From Promethearchaeota archaeon (GTDB lineage Archaea > Asgardarchaeota > Lokiarchaeia > Sigyniarchaeales > SOKP01): DNA of 64,000 nt. The stretch covers positions 1-64,000 of the forward strand of contig JAEOUA010000002.1 of NCBI GenBank assembly GCA_016839555.1, in the 5' to 3' direction. Below the pieces are notes generated by a model, which was given only the letters and a program-made list of their open reading frames with translations, made no database searches and was not told where the DNA came from. How positions within the stretch are numbered: position 1 is the stretch's first letter; each line of letters opens with the position of its first letter. The translations under genes and the position numbers were made by a program. Of this stretch, positions 20,543 to 29,962 are shown in pieces.

Positions 20543-21811
20543 TCAAAATTTCATTAAGGCTTTTAAAAATTTAGGACTAAGTGTTAATTTAGATAAAGTA
20601 GGTAATTTCTTAAATAACTGTTCCCCAGCCCATTTATCTCTGCTAGTATCATATTTCTCTATAGGCATTCGATAAGCTTCCCATATTTGTTTTCTTAAAG
20701 TTCTGTTCTCTTTTATCAGTTTAATATATGTTTCCCAGATAGTTTTAATAATTGCTGAGTTTTCGTCGTAGAACAAGTATTCACATGCTGCCCCATTTTT
20801 ATAATAATTATCCAAAATAGTTCTTCTAAGACCTTGGTCATATGATCTTAATTCTGTATCGTTAAATGTACTTTCATTCTCAAATAGCGGTTTTAGGTTA
20901 TTGGCAGCTATTTCTGCAGAAACTAATCCCGAAAGAAGCCCTTCATAAAAAAATGCTGTAACTAATCCTGCCGCTTCGCCCAATATAAGGATACGATCTT
21001 TTGAGAACTTACTTATGGGATGTTTTGATATTTTACCGGTAATAAACGAAGATTTATCCCAGGTTAAATTTTTAAGATATGATTGAATATACGGATAATT
21101 TTGTAGAATTCGATCTAATTTATCTACTATTTGGGCTTCTGTTTCCTTTTTTTGGCCCAAAAAACCGGTAAGCACCCTTTCTTTCCCAACATTAAAAAAG
21201 AAAGGACCGTCCTTACTGATATTAGGATTAATATGAAACATATAATCAAAATCGAAATTTTCTTTAATCTGATCTTCTGTACCATAAAGATGAGTATAAA
21301 TTCCTAGATAAGAATCGGGGATCTCGAATCCTAAAGATTGTTGGAGCTCGAAAGCTCGAGAACCAGTTGCGAGCACTAATACCTTTGCAGAATAGGTCTC
21401 ATTCTTATTAGTTGAGACCTCTATTTTGTTAGGTGTTTTCGAAACTCTGGTTACCTTTTCATTAAAATGGATAATACCTCCATTCTCTTCATAAATCCTT
21501 AGTAATTCTTTTATTAAACGATCTGTATAGACAATTTTACCTAAAGGGTCTCCAAAATCTTTGGAATTTATATATCCCTTATCATTTTTATCGAAATATA
21601 GAGTTTTAATATGATCGCAAGGAAAAAGCTCTCGATTTTCAATATTAATTTCATTCTCATTTAAAAAAAGGCGATTATGTTCGGGAAACACATTTGTTCG
21701 AACATTAATCTTATCGTCTGCCTCAATTAATAGGACTTTTGCATGTTTTGAGATTTTTTGCGCAAAACTTGAACCCGATATTCCCGCACCAATAATTATA
21801 ACATCAAACAT
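20543..21811 (-). CDS. Geranylgeranyl reductase-family FAD-dependent oxidoreductase
   Basis: DVIIIGAGISGSSFAQ dinucleotide fold; ILILGEAAGLVTAFFYEGL. Confidence 0.85.
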   Translation of the reverse strand: MFDVIIIGAGISGSSFAQKISKHAKVLLIEADDKINVRTNVFPEHNRLFLNENEINIENRELFPCDHIKTLYFDKNDKGYINSKDFGDPLGKIVYTDRLIKELLRIYEENGGIIHFNEKVTRVSKTPNKIEVSTNKNETYSAKVLVLATGSRAFELQQSLGFEIPDSYLGIYTHLYGTEDQIKENFDFDYMFHINPNISKDGPFFFNVGKERVLTGFLGQKKETEAQIVDKLDRILQNYPYIQSYLKNLTWDKSSFITGKISKHPISKFSKDRILILGEAAGLVTAFFYEGLLSGLVSAEIAANNLKPLFENESTFNDTELRSYDQGLRRTILDNYYKNGAACEYLFYDENSAIIKTIWETYIKLIKENRTLRKQIWEAYRMPIEKYDTSRDKWAGEQLFKKLPTLSKLTLSPKFLKALMKF

Positions 21812-21915
21812 TAATAGATACTAATCGATTTTTATTGATCTTTAATTCAATATGAACTTAAACTTACAAATTAAAAACAACATTAAAATATTATTCCTTA
21901 AAATAATGCTAACTT

Positions 21916-22911
21916 TTATTTATGTGATTCTTTTTGGTTTCTTTTAAATGTGGTAATGGGTCTCGTTTGGAGTATAAATAATTCATCATCCTTAATGGCC
22001 CATTCAATATCCTGTGGACAATTATAGAGTTGTTCAATACTCTTTCCCACTTCACATATGTTTTTAATATACTTTTTATTAAGGCAGCAGCTTTTTTGCA
22101 ATTTTCGGCTGGTATTAATTAGTTTAGTAGTCGAATGGGTATAATCAGGTACTGCTTTCTTTTCCTTTTTACCAATTATCGTCTTTATACTATTATAAGT
22201 ATGTTTATTTATAATTAAAGTATCGGGGATTACACAATTATTAGCCAAAGCCTCTCCAAGCCCCCATGTTGAATTTATTAACATTTCTTCAGTGTTATTA
22301 TTTAGCACATTTACGGTAAATAACACTCCAGAAATATCAGAGTTAATCATTTGCTGAATTATCACTGCCATACAGATTTCATTTAATTTAGTTTTTTTAT
22401 GCAATTTATTCATCTGAGAAAGATATAATAGGGCTCTAGGATTAAAAAGAGAACTCCAGCATGCCTTTACAGAGGACATAATATCACGTAAACTTTTCCT
22501 AAATAAATATGTATCTGCTTGGCCAGCAAAAGAAAAAGTATCCCCATCCTCAATATTAGCTGAAGATCTTACAGCAAATCTTAGCTCATCAGGTACTTTT
22601 TGATGAAAACTTTCATATGTAATTTTAATCTCATCTTTAATATCAATCGGGATTTGTGAATCAAGGATATGTTTTTTAATTTTTTTGGAAATAGTAAGGA
22701 TATTTTGAGGCTTTAAGCTCGTATTAAATAATGTATCTAATTCTTTAAGATATTTGGAAGATTTTATAAAGTCCTTATATGCTTCCGTTGAAATTATAAA
22801 TCCATCTGGAATATTGTATTTATTTTGGGCTAATTTAACTAAATTCGAACCTTTTCCTCCTAATAAATCAATATTAAAACTCCAATCCGAAAATAACTTT
22901 ACATATTTCAT
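21916..22911 (-). CDS. PPDK/PEP-synthase N-terminal-like ATP-grasp domain as a stand-alone protein
   Basis: LLGGKGSNLVKL, FAVRSSANIEDGDTFSFAGQADTYL, DIEWAIKDDELFILQTRPIT. Confidence 0.9.
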   Translation of the reverse strand: MKYVKLFSDWSFNIDLLGGKGSNLVKLAQNKYNIPDGFIISTEAYKDFIKSSKYLKELDTLFNTSLKPQNILTISKKIKKHILDSQIPIDIKDEIKITYESFHQKVPDELRFAVRSSANIEDGDTFSFAGQADTYLFRKSLRDIMSSVKACWSSLFNPRALLYLSQMNKLHKKTKLNEICMAVIIQQMINSDISGVLFTVNVLNNNTEEMLINSTWGLGEALANNCVIPDTLIINKHTYNSIKTIIGKKEKKAVPDYTHSTTKLINTSRKLQKSCCLNKKYIKNICEVGKSIEQLYNCPQDIEWAIKDDELFILQTRPITTFKRNQKESHK

Positions 22912-22957
22912 AATTGATGTAATTTAAGTTGTAATTAGATAACTAATCTCTATTAAA

Positions 22958-23314
22958 TCAATCAAGCTGATATAATATTCCTTGATCGTTATCTTCAGTT
23001 ATGATTTTTACTTGTTTTCCATCATAGTGAGTTAGATCTTTATTCTTAAGTTTAATTGCCATAATACAAGGAATATCAAATTCTCGTGAAACAATGGCCA
23101 GATGAGATCCCGCCCCTCCCGTTGTGCAAATTATTCCTGCTAAATCTGACATAATTGGACCTAAGGTTGTCGTGCCCGCGTCTTCAACTAAACAAATCTT
23201 TCCTTGAGCCTTATCGAAAAGAGAGATAACATCTTGAACGGATTTAATATACATTAATTCTCCAATAGTTTCTTTTTCTGAAGAACAAGATAATCCTTTT
23301 CCAATCTCTTTCAA
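22958..23314 (-). CDS. Stand-alone PEP-utilizing-enzyme mobile (phosphohistidine swivel) domain
   Basis: LAGIICTTGGAGSHLAIVSREFDIPCIMA around the phosphorylatable His. Confidence 0.9.
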   Translation of the reverse strand: MKEIGKGLSCSSEKETIGELMYIKSVQDVISLFDKAQGKICLVEDAGTTTLGPIMSDLAGIICTTGGAGSHLAIVSREFDIPCIMAIKLKNKDLTHYDGKQVKIITEDNDQGILYQLD

Positions 23315-23432
23315 ATAATCCCCTTTGCTTAATCAATTAATCCTAAAGTGCTTAATAAAGACCCTTCCATACGGTTTAAGAAAATTATCATAATAAACTT
23401 TTATTATAATAAAAATTTAATTAATCTTGTTT

Positions 23433-24593
23433 ATGGATATTAAAGAAGCTAATAAATTAATATATCACGTTTCAGAAACTTTAGATGAACAAATTAATAA
23501 GAGAGGGCTTTTAGAATCCCAGCTCTTTCCAGTAACAGCATATATCTGTGTGTCTTTTTATAATGCTTATGATATGTTATACGATATTTTAAAAAAAATT
23601 TCAGAAAAGACCACACCAGAACAAATGGGAAAAGAAAGTAGGAAAATTCTTTCTGAACTTCATGCCTTAAGTATCATCTATATTCCTTTATATTATATGG
23701 AAGGAAGAATGGGTGAGATCAATAGAAATGGGGGAGTTCCCAGTGCGGAGCCTAAAAAGAAAAGAGAAGAGACATTATTTGTGCTTGATTTTTGGAAAAG
23801 ATTGGCATCTTCCTATTTTCCAGATAATAAACTATTTGTCAGTGATTTAAATTGGGAAAATCCCGCGCTCAATCAAGAAGATATCGATTGGACTTTAGAT
23901 AAAATTCAAAAAGTTAACGAGGATGAAACAAAAAGCATTAAGCAAACGATGGCGAATCTAGAAGTGATAGCGTTCCTAGACGAATGTGAAGCAAGAGCGA
24001 AATTATGCGATCATGGTCCATATCGAATAAATGAGGAAGAAATATTAGTATTTCGGGAAATAATGCATTTGTACGATGGAGGAAAACCTCATTTCCCTTG
24101 GTCTGAAACCAAAGCTAAAGCACCCCATTCAAATATTGCATTTGCTTTTACCTTAAAAGATGTGGAGGCTAAATTTGATAATTTTGCATCAATGGAAACC
24201 ACACCAAAAACATTCACTGATAGAATCACAGGAGTCGCATTACTAATGCGCGATGGGGACCAGGTAAAGCCTCTTGATTTAGATATTTTAGAAAAATATA
24301 ATAATTATGCAAAAAATGCCCAAAAAGAATTATATATCAAATTTTCTCAATGGGATAGGAAACAGAAACTAATAGCTGGAGCTTATGCCTATTGTTATGG
24401 CTATGCTCGATATACTAATTTTGTTGGAATAACTGATCAAATAGATTGGAATTTGACTGAAAGAACCATGAATAAGTATATCCCTATATTTATGGAAACT
24501 GATTTTGATCCAGGTATCTCGAGGCATTTTAGAACAAAGCGACAGAAGGAAAAAGGAGGGCCATCCTTATTTTTATTAGCAGATGATGAGTAA
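23433..24593 (+). CDS. Hypothetical protein, translationally coupled to the downstream gene
   Basis: 387-aa ORF (track start is a TTG at 23427); stop overlaps the next ATG (TAATG). Confidence 0.7.
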   Translation: MDIKEANKLIYHVSETLDEQINKRGLLESQLFPVTAYICVSFYNAYDMLYDILKKISEKTTPEQMGKESRKILSELHALSIIYIPLYYMEGRMGEINRNGGVPSAEPKKKREETLFVLDFWKRLASSYFPDNKLFVSDLNWENPALNQEDIDWTLDKIQKVNEDETKSIKQTMANLEVIAFLDECEARAKLCDHGPYRINEEEILVFREIMHLYDGGKPHFPWSETKAKAPHSNIAFAFTLKDVEAKFDNFASMETTPKTFTDRITGVALLMRDGDQVKPLDLDILEKYNNYAKNAQKELYIKFSQWDRKQKLIAGAYAYCYGYARYTNFVGITDQIDWNLTERTMNKYIPIFMETDFDPGISRHFRTKRQKEKGGPSLFLLADDE

Positions 24594-25516
24594 TGCCAAA
24601 AAAAATTAATTCTAAGAGATATAACGAAGAAGATGATTTTCTTCATGAACCTGATGAGAGAGAAAAATGGAGAGAATCATACTATTTTAATTGGGTAGAT
24701 TTAGATAATGAGATCTCAGGATTTACTACTTTAGGGATCTTACCTAATATAGGGAAACGGGAGCTCGTCTTTATTCTTTTTTTCAAAAATAAGAGAATGG
24801 TCTATTATAAAGAACCGCAATTAGAAAAATATAATTATGAGGTTCATCCTAATTCAGTGTTAAGAGATAAGAATCTATGCTATAATATGATAAAACCAAT
24901 GGAAGAATGGAAAATCATTTATCCTTCCCGAAAATATAAGTTTCAAATTTCTTTTAAAAATCGATTTTCACCCTACTATTTTGGAAAAGACTCGTCTGCA
25001 TCATGGCATCGGCATTTTGAGTGTTCTGGATATGTGGACGGAATCTTAACTTTACGAAATGGTAAAAAACTTGAGATAAAGGGATTTGGACAACGAGATA
25101 AAAGCTGGGGATATCGAGATTGGCATCAATTCGATCGGTGGTATGCCGGACATTTTCAATATAAAAAATGGTCCTGTGGATTTAGAAAAGATTACCAAAA
25201 TAATAAAATGCAGTTATCTGGGTATATAGGAAATGAAGAGGGCAACAGACCATTAAAGGAAATAGAAATTAAAGTAAAAAATGATACCGATGCTTTCAAG
25301 AGTCCTCTTACTACACTTTATAAAATAAGCGATGAAAATAATAATCAATATCAAATACAAGCCACACGTATTAATAAGAATTCATTTATGCGCTTTTCTC
25401 GAGAATTTGAGAAGGGTTCTACTGAATTATTTGAACAAATGGTAGTAATGAAGGATTTAGACACTGGTGAAAGGGGCACTGGTATGTCAGAAGAATTAAG
25501 AACCTATTGGGCATAA
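24593..25516 (+). CDS. DUF7064/AttH-like (lipocalin-related) protein
   Basis: ECSGYVDGILTLRNGKKLEIKGFGQRDKSWGYRDWHQFDRWYAGHFQ signature. Confidence 0.7.
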   Translation: MPKKINSKRYNEEDDFLHEPDEREKWRESYYFNWVDLDNEISGFTTLGILPNIGKRELVFILFFKNKRMVYYKEPQLEKYNYEVHPNSVLRDKNLCYNMIKPMEEWKIIYPSRKYKFQISFKNRFSPYYFGKDSSASWHRHFECSGYVDGILTLRNGKKLEIKGFGQRDKSWGYRDWHQFDRWYAGHFQYKKWSCGFRKDYQNNKMQLSGYIGNEEGNRPLKEIEIKVKNDTDAFKSPLTTLYKISDENNNQYQIQATRINKNSFMRFSREFEKGSTELFEQMVVMKDLDTGERGTGMSEELRTYWA

Positions 25517-25558
25517 TAATATGAATCTAAATTTTCTGATAAATAGAGAGGGACAGGA

Positions 25559-26308
25559 TTAAATAGAACGAATTTTTCGAGCAACAGTATTCAATGTTAA
25601 TTCAGCCATTCCTAATGGCACACTTTTTTCAAATAAAAGAACTATTAAAAAGTCACTCTTTTTTTTAGGAATTTTTACCATCTTAGAAAAAACTTTTTGC
25701 CCATTGCTCAAACTATAATAAGACTCAGGAAATTCAATAACTCCCGTCATAAATCTGATTTCCAACTCTTTAAGAGATCGAACTAAAATATCATCAGGAA
25801 GAGAAGTATAAATGATATTTCCATCAGTAGATAATGCTGCTGCTCCGACAATCTCATTCTGAAACATATATTCCTTAAATAATTTGATTATTTTTGTATA
25901 GAACTCCTTTTTTTTAATAATTTCTTCTTGTCCAGATAAAATCGAGATGACTTGATTATCAAATTCCGGATTGTCTAATTCTTGATAATCTTTTAAATCC
26001 TTCAGATCTAAAAACATATCTTTAAAAGTATCAGAAATTTTTTCTAATCGAGTTTTTAAAAATAAAAGACTAACTTTTTGATCGGAAAGAAGGGTAAAGA
26101 TGTAATTTCCCACAATTTTAAAAGTAAACCGTAGATTACTCATCTCCAATACTTCTATCTTGCCTGAGATTACTTGTTCTGCAAAACTAAAAATGGCCGA
26201 AAAAAATGGAGTGAGAAAATTTATTTCATAATCAATTAATTGCGAGAAATTTCTATGATAAATACAGGCCCCAGATAAATTTAAAATGAAGAAACTATGT
26301 ACTTCCAT
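25559..26308 (-). CDS. Longin-like N-terminus with roadblock/longin-like C-terminal domain
   Basis: FFILNLSGACIYHRNFSQL...LRFTFKIVGNYIFTLLSD...LEKISDTFKDMF, then EIVGAAALSTDGNIIYTSLPDD. Confidence 0.5.
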   Translation of the reverse strand: MEVHSFFILNLSGACIYHRNFSQLIDYEINFLTPFFSAIFSFAEQVISGKIEVLEMSNLRFTFKIVGNYIFTLLSDQKVSLLFLKTRLEKISDTFKDMFLDLKDLKDYQELDNPEFDNQVISILSGQEEIIKKKEFYTKIIKLFKEYMFQNEIVGAAALSTDGNIIYTSLPDDILVRSLKELEIRFMTGVIEFPESYYSLSNGQKVFSKMVKIPKKKSDFLIVLLFEKSVPLGMAELTLNTVARKIRSI

Positions 26309-26664
26309 ATTACCTTTAATCCTTTTAAGAATAAATAATACTATTCAATTTAAAACTATAACTAACATAAACTATTAATCTATTGAAATAATAAATAACT
26401 AAAACTTTTTAGTTTTTTGATTTAAATTATAAAAGTTTTTTATTTTTTAATCAAAAAAGATCCTAAATTTTATCTTAAGATTTCTGGTAAATAAATTTTT
26501 CTTTGCTAATTTTGAAAAAATTTTCTGATTAAAGTTAAAATTTTAATAAAGAATCAACTTAATTTTAATTTAGTAAAATTTGTAATAATGTTTTGATCTT
26601 AAAACTGCAAATTTTATGTAATTGTGATTAAAACAAATCAAAGAATAATATTATATTTGATATT

Positions 26665-28362
26665 ATGAAAGATTATTCGGATTGGACTCCCTTTTTAGAT
26701 TATGAAAATGAATCCCCTTTTTTGGAAAGCTATGAACGTCCTTGGTTACAATTTCGCCCCCCATATATTCCGAAATCAATTAAATACGATTTAATTCCAC
26801 TTCATGAATTTATCAAAACAACCGCAACTAAAATTCCAAATAATGTATGTGTCTATCACAAACCTATTGATAAAAAATATACTTATAGAGAATTTATGTA
26901 TATTTCTGATAAGGTCGCTAATGCTTTATCTCAAATAGGTATAGGAAAAGGTCATGCTGTAGGCATTTTAATGCCAAACTGCCCTGAATTTTTATTTTGC
27001 TGTATGGGAATTTTGGAAGCGGGAGCAGCGGTCACACCAATCAATCCTCTCTTGAAAGAGGCAGATGTGGAGCATATTATTCGAGAAGCTGGAATTATAA
27101 ATACCATTTTTGTGCATAAAAGCAACTATAGAACAATGAAAAAGGTCGAGAAAAAAGTGGAGATAAAAAATATTATCTTAATTGGATCGGATCAAGGAAA
27201 GGATCATGCGATTACTTTTGAGGAATTTATTGAAGATGTTTCGCCCTCTCCACCAGAAATCGATATTGACCCCATGGAAGATCTTGCCGCCTTACTATTT
27301 ACTGGAGGAACAACAGGGCTTCCCAAAGGTGTCATGTTAACCCACAATAATATTGTGGCGGATGCTCTTCTTACTCTTGAAACAAACAGGGATAGTGAAG
27401 AACCTCTCGAAGATAATATCGGAAATACTGTCAACTTGAGCATTTTACCGCTCTGCCACACGTTTGGATTTGAAATCATGGTTACTGCATTATTTGGAGG
27501 GGCTATGCTTGTTATGTTTGCATCTTTTAACCCTTCCGAAATTTTGGAAGCTTTGGAATATTATGAAGTGTCTATATTTGTAGGTGTTCCAGTAATGTAT
27601 CAAATGTTAATCCATTCACCTGATTTTACTGAAAGAAATCTGTCGAAGATAGAACAAGCAAGTTCTGGTTCCGCAGCATTAGCACCAGAACTCGCTAGAA
27701 AATGGGAAAAAGTTGTGGGCACTAAAGTTGGTCAAGGATTCGGCTTAACTGAATCATCACCCATTACCCATATACCTGTTCCCTGGATGCCAGAAATTAA
27801 ATCGGAAAGCATCGGTATTCCAATAATAGATACAGACGCAAAAATCGTAAAACCTGAAACTCTGGAAGACCTTCCACAGGGTGAAATAGGTGAACTTTTA
27901 ATAAAGGGCCCTCAAGTAATGAAGGGATATTGGAAAAAACCAAAACTAACAGAAAAAACCATTGTTGATGGATGGCTGAAAACCGGGGATCTCGCAAGGA
28001 TGGACGAACAAGGATATTTTTACATAGAAGGCCGCACTAAGGATATAATCAAGTATAAAGGCTATAAAGTAATGCCTAGAGAGGTTGAGGAAAAGCTCTA
28101 CGAACATCCAGCTATATTAGAAGCGGGTGTAGTGTCAGCACCCGATCCCAATATCGGCGAAACCATCAAAGCGTATATTGTATTGAAATCTGAATATAGA
28201 GATGGCAAAATCAAGGAGCGAGATATTATTGAATGGTGTAAAGAACGATTAGCGGGGTATAAATATCCAAGAAAAGTTGAGTTTCTCAATATATTACCCC
28301 GCACGATGGTAGGCAAAATTTTTAGAAGAAAATTAAGGGAAATGGCTTTCAAAAAACAATAA
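26665..28362 (+). CDS. Acyl-CoA synthetase / long-chain fatty acid-CoA ligase (AMP-forming)
   Basis: FTGGTTGLPKGVMLTHNN, GFGLTESSP, WLKTGDLARMDEQGYFYIEGRTKDIIKYKGYK. Confidence 0.95.
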   Translation: MKDYSDWTPFLDYENESPFLESYERPWLQFRPPYIPKSIKYDLIPLHEFIKTTATKIPNNVCVYHKPIDKKYTYREFMYISDKVANALSQIGIGKGHAVGILMPNCPEFLFCCMGILEAGAAVTPINPLLKEADVEHIIREAGIINTIFVHKSNYRTMKKVEKKVEIKNIILIGSDQGKDHAITFEEFIEDVSPSPPEIDIDPMEDLAALLFTGGTTGLPKGVMLTHNNIVADALLTLETNRDSEEPLEDNIGNTVNLSILPLCHTFGFEIMVTALFGGAMLVMFASFNPSEILEALEYYEVSIFVGVPVMYQMLIHSPDFTERNLSKIEQASSGSAALAPELARKWEKVVGTKVGQGFGLTESSPITHIPVPWMPEIKSESIGIPIIDTDAKIVKPETLEDLPQGEIGELLIKGPQVMKGYWKKPKLTEKTIVDGWLKTGDLARMDEQGYFYIEGRTKDIIKYKGYKVMPREVEEKLYEHPAILEAGVVSAPDPNIGETIKAYIVLKSEYRDGKIKERDIIEWCKERLAGYKYPRKVEFLNILPRTMVGKIFRRKLREMAFKKQ

Positions 28363-28410
28363 AAAGCATTTATATTTCAATAAATCTGAAAAATAAAACA
28401 GCATACCACA

Positions 28411-29832
28411 TTAATTTAATTCTGGTATTATATCGGTTTTTATTTCTATAGTTCTGAGTGACACCACACTTATAAGATAAAAAAGCCCCATTGATACTAA
28501 AGAAAGTATTATAATCATTGGATTCTCTTGATTAGGACCGATAAGTAAAATTCCCATTAAAATAGACCCTAAAGCTTTGCCTAAAGAGACTATAAAGTTT
28601 AAAGAACCATAATATGCACCTGATATTTTTGAGACCTCTTCTTCTGGATTAATCTTATCTATCAGAAATGCGGCATTATAGACTAAAATGGCTCCCATGG
28701 GTACTGAAAATAAAGGAAAGGCATATAATGAACCGAGAACAGTTCCAATTGCTATAATAAAAAGGAGAATCTTTAAGAAGTACGATTCAAAATTGAATAA
28801 GAATATTAAAATTAAAAATGAAGAAATAATCCCAGAAGCAATACATAAAGAAAATTTCTGTTTTAAATCTTTGTTTTGAAAAAAATACTTCCATAAAAAA
28901 TACCATGTGAATTTAGTAATAGTAGAAAGCAGAACATAAATAAAAAATTCTCTTTCTCTGAATTCTAGAACGAATGTAAGGAAAGGGATAATTGCTATAC
29001 CTAATATATTTGAGGAGGTACTATTGAAGAAACTTACTGAAAGATATTTACGATATTTTTTATCTCTTAAAGGAGCTAAAATTTGCTTAAAGGCCCTTTT
29101 AATAGATAAATTATTCCTCCTTTGGAAGCTATATTGATTATAAAATGACTCATCAACAGAAAAATAAACTGAAAAAACTGTTAAAGCACCTAAAATTATG
29201 GAGGAAATACCAATTATTGGCATCCAAAATAGAAATATTTTTCCAGAAGGTTGCCACCATTTTACATTTTCTGGATCAACTAAATTTTGTATGATAAGAG
29301 GCAAAAGTAATGCAATTACAGAGGCAATAATTAAAAAAATTCCTTGCATTGTAGCAATAGACTCTTGAGTCTTTTTAGATCGAAATTGTTCTGGAAACAT
29401 CGCAAGATACGCGGTGTAGATTAATGTATCTGAAAGAGCATTGAGAATCATAATCGTCCAGAAATAAATAGCAGTAGGTAAGAAAAAAGAATTATCTTGT
29501 GGACAATAAAAGGGCGGCATCCAAATTAATATATTTGATATAATCCAAATTGGTAATCCAATCAATAAAAATGGTCTTCTCCTTCCCCATTTCCCGGGTC
29601 TTTTCCTGTCATTTATTACCCCCCATAAAATTGAAAACAGAGCACTAATAATTAGATTTAAACTTATTCCAATGGAGACAAAAATTGAATTCAAATTGAT
29701 AGTATACACGTAAAATTGAAAAATAAAAGTGGCAATCAAGATTCTTATCAATGATACGCCAAAGTTACCAAGAGCATATCCAATTTTGTTTTTTTCCCGC
29801 TTTACTTGATTGCTCACTTCTTCTGTAGTCAT
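28411..29832 (-). CDS. MFS transporter, GPH-like
   Basis: 12 TM; INDRKRPGKWGRRRPFLLIGLPIWI. Confidence 0.85.
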   Translation of the reverse strand: MTTEEVSNQVKREKNKIGYALGNFGVSLIRILIATFIFQFYVYTINLNSIFVSIGISLNLIISALFSILWGVINDRKRPGKWGRRRPFLLIGLPIWIISNILIWMPPFYCPQDNSFFLPTAIYFWTIMILNALSDTLIYTAYLAMFPEQFRSKKTQESIATMQGIFLIIASVIALLLPLIIQNLVDPENVKWWQPSGKIFLFWMPIIGISSIILGALTVFSVYFSVDESFYNQYSFQRRNNLSIKRAFKQILAPLRDKKYRKYLSVSFFNSTSSNILGIAIIPFLTFVLEFREREFFIYVLLSTITKFTWYFLWKYFFQNKDLKQKFSLCIASGIISSFLILIFLFNFESYFLKILLFIIAIGTVLGSLYAFPLFSVPMGAILVYNAAFLIDKINPEEEVSKISGAYYGSLNFIVSLGKALGSILMGILLIGPNQENPMIIILSLVSMGLFYLISVVSLRTIEIKTDIIPELN

Positions 29833-29962
29833 CTTATTATTAAAATTTTTTATTAAAAAATTTGGTAAAAGTTTTTTGCTTTATTGTTTTATAAATAGAA
29901 ATACAATCTTATTATAAATAAAGGTAAAACAATCTGAATTCTAAATATTGGAGAAATTTTTA

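Noticed and set aside
21916-23314. The two dikinase-like ORFs as one frameshifted PEP synthase
   Set aside because: Domain order is His then ATP-grasp (reverse of PpsA), each ORF has its own plausible start and stop, and no PEP-binding barrel is present, so separate genes fit better.
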